Positions 1 through 6,500 of a stretch of 8,250 bases of DNA are shown one piece after another (the stretch's first letter is position 1; each line of letters opens with the position of its first letter). Made by a program: the position numbers and the translations under genes. The notes under the pieces are model-generated. The model had not been told where the DNA came from. It worked only from the letters and a program-made list of their open reading frames with translations, and did not search any database. Source of the stretch: Actinomycetota bacterium (GTDB lineage: Bacteria; Actinomycetota; Actinomycetes; S36-B12; UBA5976); contig RGCY01000048.1 in assembly GCA_009918865.1 (NCBI GenBank), positions 1 through 8,250 of the forward strand, in the 5' to 3' direction.

Positions 1-192
1 GTGGGCAAATATTAGATCGACCGAAAGCTCCTGAGCCTCGAGCACGACTTCATGCGTTAGATCAACAGTGAGCAAGACCTTGGCAATTTCTTGATTTGGG
101 TTACCACTAACTAAACCAACGACGTCCCACTCCTCAGCCTGGCTTACTGGCCACAAGCTTTCAAAGGAAGTTATTAGTTCGCCAAGTCGCAT
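1..192 (-). CDS. Nif3-like dinuclear metal centre protein (DUF34 family), N-terminal part, cut by window edge
   Basis: The minus strand from an ATG at 192-190 reads MRLGELITSFESLWPVSQAE, then EEWDVVGLVSGNPNQEIAKV and LLTVDLTHEVVLEAQELSVD, and ends LIFAH at the window edge (64 codons). This matches the start of the Nif3/YbgI family: a short helix, the 'AEEWDNVGL' signature, then the 'VLLxVDxTxxVVxEA' strand-helix, and the first His of the expected HHP metal-binding motif as the last visible residue. Family members are cytoplasmic and bind two metal ions. They are often annotated as 'GTP cyclohydrolase I type 2 homologue', and their physiological role is not settled. The ATG overlaps the stop of the upstream membrane gene by one base (TAATG), so the two are probably translationally coupled. 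The metal ligands beyond the first His lie outside the window. Confidence 0.85.
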   Translation of the reverse strand, partial: MRLGELITSFESLWPVSQAEEWDVVGLVSGNPNQEIAKVLLTVDLTHEVVLEAQELSVDLIFAH

Positions 193-410
193 TACTCTTG
201 TCCGATGAAAATATCGTTGAGTTGCTCGCGCCTTGACTCGACTGACTGAACTTCTTTTTCTTGTTTACGAATCTGAGGGATGCGAGCAATCACAGTTAGC
301 AGCGCTCCCAGAAGGATAACTGCGGTAATGGCCACACTCTGCGAAGCAAGTGAGTCATCAAGACCGAGACTTGGTGCAAAGACAATGCCGGTAGTTGGTG
401 TCCCTACAAC
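192..410 (-). pseudogene. C-terminal remnant of an unidentified membrane protein, 5' part missing
   Basis: The minus strand ending with TAA at 194-192 encodes about 50-70 convincing residues. These are a short polar stretch (GIVFAPSLGLDDSLASQ), one strongly hydrophobic helix (SVAITAVILLGALLTVIARI), and a basic then acidic tail (PQIRKQEKEVQSVESRREQL) ending NDIFIGQE. This looks like the last transmembrane helix and cytoplasmic tail of an inner-membrane protein. I cannot assign the family from so little. The frame stays open on the minus strand to 761, but beyond about 410-425 it is only the antisense of the plus-strand repeat gene, so the true N-terminal part is absent. The stop overlaps the Nif3 start, which indicates an operon. 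The fragment may be a genuine truncated gene or one side of an assembly misjoin. The 410 boundary is approximate. Confidence 0.55.
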
Positions 411-425
411 AAAGGCGTCGGCACG
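355..425. other. Junction where two genes are both truncated head to head
   Basis: Left of this stretch the minus strand codes for a membrane protein tail. Right of it the plus strand codes for the middle of an Ig-like repeat. The plus frame is open from 354, just after a TGA at 351-353, and gives a plausible repeat-like sequence NAGSWCPYNKGVGTFLKFVV. Clear alignment with sister repeats begins only at about 423 (TFLKFVVAG, compare TFVKFVVAG). No start codon with a signal peptide exists for the plus gene, and no start is evident for the minus gene. I see no target-site duplication, insertion sequence or other mobile-element trace, so the exact breakpoint cannot be fixed. Confidence 0.6.
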
Positions 426-3143
426 TTTCTGAAATTTGTCGTCGCCGGCGACACATTGGTGTTGCGCTACACCGTGACGGACATGTCGGGTAACCCGGTG
501 ACGAACACCCAGGTGACTCTCAATGTGAACAAAGGCACCGGCTCGTTCACGGGCACGCTCACAGGCACAACTGATAGCAACGGCAAAGTGACATTTACGC
601 TCCAAAACACTGTTAGTGCCGCTGCGGCCGAGCCCTACCCAACTAGTCCAAGCAGCATGACGTACTGGGACCCGACTCGCAAGGTCAGCCCGGAAGTCAA
701 GTACGACATCACCCCGACCATTGGTGCTGCTCTTGAGCATGCCGACTGGGTGTGGACTCACACTGTTAAGCCGCAGAGCTATTCATGTGGCACAACGCCG
801 CCAGCAGTCGTCAACATCCGTCTGAACTCAGAGGACAAGCTTTCGATGACTGACAAGTCCTACTGGTGGACCAATGACCCACAGTCATTCACGTTTGTGA
901 AATTTGTGGTCGCGGGTAGTGCATTGACTTTGCGCTACAAAGTCACCGATGCAAGCAACAAGGCCGTCCCGAATCTTCAGGTCGTTCTTAATGTGGGGAA
1001 AACAAACCTTGCGACCTTCTCCGGGTCGACCAACGGCATAACCGATGCCAACGGCAATGTGACTTTCTCGCTACAGAGCACAACCACTGCGGACAACGCC
1101 GAGCCCTATCCCACTTTCCCAAGCAACATCAACTACTGGGAGGACTCACGCGGTAAGTCATTGGCGTTCGAATCCAGCTACGAACTTGAGCCGAGTGTGT
1201 GTTCGTCAGTTGCGGATGGTGTGAAGCAAAACGTGGATCGTGTGTGGACTCACACGGTGAAGCCAGCAAGCGACCTGCCGGTGCCGGATTCGGTCAACAT
1301 TCGCCTTGCATCATCACTTGTTGACAAGAACTGGAACGCTCTTGAGGCAACCGACTGGCTCGGTGGAGCCGCAGGTGCGGGCAACAAGGCGTATGTCAAG
1401 TACGTCGATGCCGGGGCAACTCTGAATTTGGTTTATCGCGCGACCAATGCCGCAACCGGTGACCCAGTTGCAAACAAAACGCTGTCACTCACCTTCAATG
1501 CCACTGCCGACCCAACCGAGCAGGCTTCGTGGACATCCAGCGGCTCCACGATTGCCGGCGGCACAAAGGTCACCATCACAGCTCAGACGGATGCCAGCGG
1601 CTACGCAACTTTCAGCATCAAGAACACCAACTCAACAAGTAATGCCGAACCAGCGCCAAGTGCCTGGAATGTGGCTAATGCGTCGTGGACCGCAACTCCG
1701 AAGGTAGAACTCAAAGGCAGTTTGGTGCCAAGTCTTGGCGCAAAGACTGAAGTTGTTGACTATCTCTGGCCGCACATCACGAAGACTGGTGGTTCTGTGA
1801 CTACGAGCACGCTGCCCACCGCTGTTGTGGCCAGACTCGTGAACCCAAGCATCGACACAACCACCAACGCATTTGATGCGTCGTCTTGGGTTGCGCAGTA
1901 CTTCGCACTCGGCACCAAGGCCTACGTTCAGTATGTGTCCGTCGGTTCTGCGATGACGCTGACGTACAAAGTGACAGACGCCGCGGGCAACACCATGCCC
2001 GGAATTCCTGTGCGTCTGAAGGTAAATGCCCCAGCAGACAAACCGCTTCGCACGTCCTTCCTCGCTGGCGGCTTAGTTGTGAGTGCAGGTCAACCTGTGT
2101 ACCTCAAGGGCACAACGAACGATGCCGGATTGGTGACGTTCACCATGACAAACACCAACAACAACACCGATGCAGAGCCTGTTCCCACCGTTCTAAATCA
2201 ACCGAATCCATCATGGACTGCAAGCCCTGCACTAGAACTTGGGAGCAACATTCAAATCACCGTTGGTGCCGGCTCTGAGGTCACCGACATCTACTTCCCA
2301 CACTTCACCCAGGTCACCGAACAAGTCAAGGCGGGCACTCCAGGGGCACCAACGCTGAGCAGCGTGGTGGCAGGTAACGGGAAGTTGACCATCAACTTCA
2401 CTGCCGGTGCTGCCGGCACTGGCGGCGCCACGAAGTACTACGGCTACAGCCTTGATGGCGGCAAGACGTGGGTTGACTCGTCAAAGAACACAAAGTCACC
2501 ACTGACGTTGACCACCGGAATCGTCAATGGAACAACCTATGCCGTGAAAGTTCGGGCCTGGAATGTTGTAGGCCCGGGACTCTCGTCAATGCCAATCTCT
2601 GCAACGCCGAAGGCTGATGCACCGGGCGCACCAACACTCTCAGGCGTCGCTGCAGGCGCTGGTCAACTCACCCTCACGTTCAAGGCGCCCACATCGAATG
2701 GCGGCGCTGCCATTACGAGTTACCAATACAGCCTTGACGGTGCAAAGACCTGGAGCAACCTCACTGGCACAGCGAGCCCAGTCACGATCACTGGACTTGG
2801 TTATGCGGTGGCCTACACCGTTGCACTTCGCGCGGTGAACAGCACCGGACCGGGGCTCCCATCGGCATCGAAGGCTGCGACAACAACCAAGATTGCACAG
2901 ACCATCAACTTCACGCCGGCAACGGCAATGAAGGTTGGTGCCGAAGTGACGCTCACTGCGACCACGACTCCGGTTGGTCGTCCTGTGACATTTACTGCTG
3001 CGGCCAGCAATGTCTGCATCATCGTGAACAGCACCACGTTGCGTGCACTCGCCAAGGGCTCGTGCACCGTCACGGCGAAACTTGCTGGGGATGCGACCTA
3101 CCTGCCTGCGAAGGATGTTGCGGTCAAGATCACTGTCTCGTAA
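420..3143 (+). CDS. 5'-truncated secreted Ig-like repeat / fibronectin-III protein
   Basis: This is the C-terminal part of a large modular extracellular protein, ending with TAA at 3141-3143. The order is: a partial type A Ig-like repeat (to 773); a full type A repeat with DKSYWWTND (810-1265); two type B repeats (1293-1787 and 1827-2315); two fibronectin-III domains with YSLDGGKTW and YSLDGAKTW (2346-2627 and 2628-2897); and a terminal bacterial Ig-like domain (2898-3140). It starts in mid-domain, and the first possible start codon (a TTG at 456-458) would give a protein with no signal peptide. I therefore regard the 5' end as lost at the junction near 355-425 rather than as a real start. 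It is a paralogue of the intact gene downstream. No LPxTG motif or C-terminal hydrophobic anchor is seen. If the junction is real in the genome, the gene lacks its promoter and export signal and is probably not functional. Function is unknown; adhesion or binding to a surface or polymer is inferred from the modular architecture only. Confidence 0.8.
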   Translation, partial: GTFLKFVVAGDTLVLRYTVTDMSGNPVTNTQVTLNVNKGTGSFTGTLTGTTDSNGKVTFTLQNTVSAAAAEPYPTSPSSMTYWDPTRKVSPEVKYDITPTIGAALEHADWVWTHTVKPQSYSCGTTPPAVVNIRLNSEDKLSMTDKSYWWTNDPQSFTFVKFVVAGSALTLRYKVTDASNKAVPNLQVVLNVGKTNLATFSGSTNGITDANGNVTFSLQSTTTADNAEPYPTFPSNINYWEDSRGKSLAFESSYELEPSVCSSVADGVKQNVDRVWTHTVKPASDLPVPDSVNIRLASSLVDKNWNALEATDWLGGAAGAGNKAYVKYVDAGATLNLVYRATNAATGDPVANKTLSLTFNATADPTEQASWTSSGSTIAGGTKVTITAQTDASGYATFSIKNTNSTSNAEPAPSAWNVANASWTATPKVELKGSLVPSLGAKTEVVDYLWPHITKTGGSVTTSTLPTAVVARLVNPSIDTTTNAFDASSWVAQYFALGTKAYVQYVSVGSAMTLTYKVTDAAGNTMPGIPVRLKVNAPADKPLRTSFLAGGLVVSAGQPVYLKGTTNDAGLVTFTMTNTNNNTDAEPVPTVLNQPNPSWTASPALELGSNIQITVGAGSEVTDIYFPHFTQVTEQVKAGTPGAPTLSSVVAGNGKLTINFTAGAAGTGGATKYYGYSLDGGKTWVDSSKNTKSPLTLTTGIVNGTTYAVKVRAWNVVGPGLSSMPISATPKADAPGAPTLSGVAAGAGQLTLTFKAPTSNGGAAITSYQYSLDGAKTWSNLTGTASPVTITGLGYAVAYTVALRAVNSTGPGLPSASKAATTTKIAQTINFTPATAMKVGAEVTLTATTTPVGRPVTFTAAASNVCIIVNSTTLRALAKGSCTVTAKLAGDATYLPAKDVAVKITVS
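423..2315 (+). repeat. Array of four protein repeats (A-partial, A, B, B) in the truncated gene
   Basis: Type A units are 423-773 (5' end missing) and 810-1265. They carry a Big_1-like core (VTDxxGNPVTNxxVTLNV then TTDSNGKVTFTLQNT), followed by AEPYPTxPSxxxYW and closing at WTHTVKP. Type B units are 1293-1787 and 1827-2315. They open VNIRL or VARLV, have a TDW or SSW in place of SYWWTNE, carry an insert in the core, and close with WPHITK or FPHFTQ. The core resembles invasin/intimin Ig-like (Big_1) domains. The flanking signatures are shared with the downstream paralogue, and I do not know them as a named domain. The linkers are about 9-13 residues and rich in Pro, Ser, Thr and Val. Confidence 0.75.
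2346..2897 (+). other. Two fibronectin type III domains in the truncated gene
   Basis: The two units are 2346-2627 and 2628-2897. Each begins GAPTLSxVxAGxGxLTxxF, has the central YxYSLDGxKTW strand, and ends with an AVKVRAWN or TVALRAVNSTGPG strand and loop. This is the common form of FnIII domains in secreted actinobacterial proteins. In such proteins these domains usually act as spacers or as carbohydrate- or protein-binding modules. Confidence 0.8.
2898..3140 (+). other. C-terminal bacterial Ig-like domain with a cysteine pair
   Basis: The domain begins QTINFTPATAMKVGAEVTLT, continues with GRPVTFTAAASNVCIIV, and ends GSCTVTAKLAGDATYLPAKD before ITVS. This pattern is typical of short bacterial Ig-like domains found at the ends of secreted repeat proteins: QTIxF, then GxPVTFT, then a VC and a GSCTVTA pair, then AGDATY. 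The two cysteines probably form a disulfide. The intact paralogue downstream has a third FnIII domain at its end instead of this module. Confidence 0.7.
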
Positions 3144-3188
3144 GCCCGAAAGCCTCTGGGGCTAGGCCCGGCTCCAGATTGCGCGATA

Positions 3189-3230
3189 AGGAGCCACAGC
3201 GGTCTGGTGCCGCTGTGGCTCCTGTGTTTT
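3189..3230 (+). terminator. Rho-independent terminator after the truncated repeat gene
   Basis: A perfect 14-bp stem, AGGAGCCACAGCGG (3189-3202) pairing with CCGCTGTGGCTCCT (3210-3223), encloses a 7-base loop. It is followed by GTGTTTT (3224-3230). It lies 46 bases after the stop codon and separates the two repeat genes into different transcription units. Confidence 0.85.
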
Positions 3231-3315
3231 GCCCCTGAAGTCGCGTCAAGAATCCGGTCTACTGCGCTCACCTAGGGGACTTTTCTCACGAAATGGCAAC
3301 ACCTCTGCTCGGTAC

Positions 3316-3346
3316 TTGCGGAATGCCGTGAAAGCGCGTTCACTAT
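3316..3346 (+). promoter_or_regulatory. Possible promoter of the intact repeat gene
   Basis: TTGCGG (3316-3321) could be a -35 element and CACTAT (3341-3346) a -10 element, with a long 19-base spacer. The match is weak. It is offered because it would place the two operator-like sites over the spacer and the transcription start, as expected for repression. Everything from 3231 to 3399 is non-coding and is otherwise explained only by the two operator-like sites and the ribosome binding site. Confidence 0.3.
3329..3342 (+). promoter_or_regulatory. LacI-family-like operator, site 1
   Basis: TGAAAGCGCGTTCA agrees at 13 of 14 positions with the TGAAAGCGYTTTCA-type operator recognised by many LacI/CcpA-family sugar-responsive regulators, including the central CG. 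It is flanked to make GTGAA-N6-TTCAC (3328-3343). A second, better copy starts 23 bp downstream. No regulator gene is in the window. Confidence 0.6.
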
Positions 3347-3351
3347 GCCGC

Positions 3352-3365
3352 TGAAAGCGTTTTCA
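3352..3365 (+). promoter_or_regulatory. LacI-family-like operator, site 2
   Basis: TGAAAGCGTTTTCA is a full match to TGAAAGCGYTTTCA with TGAAA/TTTCA arms and a central CG. It is 35 bases before the start codon of the intact repeat gene. Together with site 1 it forms a direct repeat (TGCCG, then TGAAAGCG, in both) with starts 23 bp apart, about two helical turns. Control of this surface protein by sugar availability is inferred. Confidence 0.65.
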
Positions 3366-3387
3366 CGCTCTCGTGTCTGAATCCCGT

Positions 3388-3394
3388 GAGAGGA
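3388..3394 (+). promoter_or_regulatory. Ribosome binding site that decides the start at 3400
   Basis: GAGAGGA ends 5 bases before the ATG at 3400. An in-frame GTG at 3373 would add nine polar residues (MSESRERKL) ahead of the basic signal-peptide start and has no comparable site, so the ATG is preferred. Confidence 0.75.
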
Positions 3395-3399
3395 AACTC

Positions 3400-3501
3400 A
3401 TGTCCAAAATCTTCAAGCGACTTCATCGTGCAGTCGCGGTTGTTGTGAGCGCCACAATTGCGGCGGCAGTTGCAGTTGTCGCTGCGCCTGCAGCACACGC
3501 T
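3400..3501 (+). other. Sec signal peptide of the intact repeat protein
   Basis: MSKIFKRLHR gives a basic n-region. It is followed by an Ala/Val-rich hydrophobic core and APAAHA before D35. The AHA (residues 32-34) fits the A-x-A rule for signal peptidase I. There is no lipobox cysteine, so a lipoprotein is unlikely. Confidence 0.88.
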
Positions 3502-6500
3502 GATGGTGTTCCGTCAGAGGTCAACATTCGCCTGTCTGCTGAAGACAAGGCCCATATGACAGACAAGTCCTACTGGTGGACCAACGAGCCCGCGTCAGTC
3601 TCGTGGGTGAAGTTCGTTGAAGCAGGGGCTGAATTGGTTCTGCACTACACGGTGACAGACACCAACGGTGCCGCCGTGCCTGGAGCAACGCTCACGCTGA
3701 ATGCCGGTGGGAACGCCACATTCACCGGTTCACTGACAGAGACAACCGATGCAGATGGCGCAGCAACATTTACGTTGCGTAACACCGTTGATAACGCCAC
3801 CGCGGAACCACGCCCTGTCCCACCAAGCACCATGGACTACTGGGACGACTCTCGCGGAGGGTTCGCCGAAATCAAGTTTGACCTGAACCCGACCATCGGC
3901 GCTGCCACCGAGCATGTCGACCGTGTGTGGACACACACCGTCAAGACCGCCGATGCACCGGCCGTGAAGGAAGCAAACCTCTACCTCTCAGCATCAAACA
4001 CTGCGAGCATGACGAACAAGTCGTACTGGTGGACGAACGAAGCAGCGTCACGCTCGTGGGTGAAGTTCGTTGAAGCAGGTTCAACGCTGTCTTTGACCTA
4101 TTGCGCCACGACGACTTCTGGCGATGCGATTGCAAACCAAGACATGACGCTCAAGACAGGCGCCATCAACCGGGCATCTTTCACGGGAACCCTCACGGCA
4201 ACAACCGATGCCAACGGATGCGCAACATTCTCGTTGCAAAACACCACGAGCAATGACAACGCAGAGCCGCGTCCAGTTGCGCCAAGCACGATGGACTACT
4301 GGGACGACTCTCGCGGAGCCACGTTGGGTGGAATTGAGTCCACCTACAACTTCGAGCCCACCATCGGCTACGACATCGAGCACGTCGACCGCGTCTGGAC
4401 TCACACAGTCAAGGCCGAGGTGCAAGACCTGCCACTCCCGAGCCATGTCAATATTCGCTTGATTTCCCCAAGCATGGATCTCGGTAGCAACGCGTACGAC
4501 GCAACGGACTGGATTCGACCGTACATTGACGCGAACTCCAAGGTCTTCCTGACCTACCTTGACGCCGGATCCACAACCTCGTTCACTTACAAGGCCACCG
4601 ACGCAGACACCGGTGCCGCAGTGGCGAACAAGTCAATTTCCTTGGTCGTTAACGCAAACTGGTCCTGCTCCAACGCCACATTCGAAGTCAATGGCGTCAC
4701 GGCCGGACCGGACTGGTGCAACGGCGACGGCCAAACCAAGGTGTCGGGAACAACCGACGCTAACGGCGAAGTGACCTTCTCCGTGAAGTCGACGAACACA
4801 ACTGACGAAGCTGAAGCACGCCCAAGTGCATTCAACCAGCCAAGCGACAAGTGGGGTGCCGGCGAGCGCAAGTCCAACATCCAAATCACCATGGGCGCGA
4901 CTCGCGAGTCAATCGACATCCTTTTCGGACACATCATCAAACCAGTGCCTGCGCCAACACCGCTGCCGGCCGAAGTCAACATCCGTGTCTCGGATGCTGA
5001 CAAGGCCAGCATGGCTGATAAGTCGTACTGGTGGACTAACGAGCCTGCATCGCGCTCGCTCGTGAAGTTCATCACCGCTGGTGACGACTTCTCGGTGACC
5101 TACAAGGTCACTGACACGGCGGGCAACGCAGTTGCGAATGTGAACCTGACGCTGAAGTGCCTCGGCGGAACTGCATCGTTCTCCGGTTGCACCGACGGCA
5201 AGATCGTCAAGGTTACGAACAGCGCTGGTGAAGCAACATTCACTGTGAAGAGCACCACCCCGGATGCTGCTGCCGAACCACGACCTGTTGCACCGTCCTC
5301 CATGAACTACTGGGACGACAGTCGCACAGTGCCTGCGGAGTCGAACTACAACTTCGAGCCAACCGTGGGTGCCCCAATCGAGCACATTGACCGCATCTGG
5401 ACCCACACAGTCAAGGCTGCAGCAGCCGCAATCCCGGTTGCCAACATCTACCTGACTGATGCATCCAAGGTGGGTATGACTGACAAGTCGTACTGGTGGA
5501 CCAACGAAGCGGCATCGCACTCACTGGTGAAGTTTGTGGTCGCTGGCGGCACACTTGTGCTGACCTACCGCGCAACTGATGCCAACGGTGCAGCGCTGTC
5601 GGGCAAGGCCGTGACGCTGAATTCTGCTGCTGGTGGCGGTTGCTTCACAGGTAACTTCTCTGGCACCACGAACTCAGATGGCTACGTGACCTTCACGTTG
5701 ACCAACTGCACTGCGCCGGCAAACGCCGAGCCATATCCGACGGCACCAAGCAACATCGGCTACTGGGATGACAGCCGCGTTGTGAGCCCGGAAGTGAAGT
5801 ACGACTTCTGGCCGACCCTTGGTGCGTCTGTTGAGCACATCGACCGCGTGTGGACACACACCGTGCGTGCTGAGGAACTCACCATCCGCCTATCCGACGC
5901 CGACACCGCGTCAATGACGGACAAGTCTTACTGGTGGACCAACGAGCCTGACTCCCACTCATGGGTGAAGTTCGTGACCGCCGGCGACACCTTGACGCTG
6001 ACCTACCGAGTCACTGACGCAAACGGCGCAGTCGCCGGGCGCACAGTCACACTCAACGCAGCGGCTGGTGGTGGTTGCTTCACCGGTAGCCTCACCGGCA
6101 CCACGAACAGCAGCGGCTACGTGACGTTCTCGCTCAAGAACTGCACTGCTGATGCAGACGCCGAGCCACGCCCTGTCTCGCCATCGTCGATGGACTACTG
6201 GGATGACAGTCGCACAGTGGAAAACGAAGTCAAATACGACTTCAGCCCAACCGCAGGTGCAGGTGTGGAGCACATCGACCGCGTGTGGACACACACGGTC
6301 AAGGCCCCATCCAAGCCTGATGCCATCAGTGCCATCTATGTCACTCCTGGCGACGGCAGCATCGATGTCTCGTTCGACGCACCATTTGATGGCGGCTCCG
6401 CAATCACCGGATACTCGGTGACCGCGAAGTTCTACACCGGCACAAACAAGGTGAACACCGTCAAGAAGTTCACCCTCGGCGCCGATGAAACCTTCTTCAC

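Noticed and set aside
456..458. TTG as the true start of the upstream repeat gene.
   Set aside because: It lies inside a conserved beta-strand (AGDTLVLRY), coding similarity continues upstream to at least 423, and no signal peptide follows.
426..761. Minus-strand open frame continuing upstream of the membrane-protein tail.
   Set aside because: From about 426 onward it is the antisense of the plus-strand Ig-like repeat. The His/Arg/Val-rich translation lacks the hydrophobic helices expected of a membrane protein, so only the part below about 410 is kept.
3373..3375. GTG as the start of the intact repeat gene.
   Set aside because: The ATG at 3400 has a well-placed GAGAGGA site and gives a textbook signal peptide. 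The GTG start would add a charged extension.
4909..5520. A 203-codon minus-strand open frame opposite the repeat array, and similar shorter ones at 3730-3936, 4081-4446, 5674-5859 and 5959-6294.
   Set aside because: They recur at the same place in successive repeats with the same antisense motif (MCPHxVDVL is the reverse of the EHIDRVWTH segment). They are by-products of the repeated coding sequence.
810..6306. CRISPR array or other DNA-level tandem repeat.
   Set aside because: The periodicity of about 430-500 bases is in frame and conserved as protein with synonymous differences, so these are protein domain repeats.
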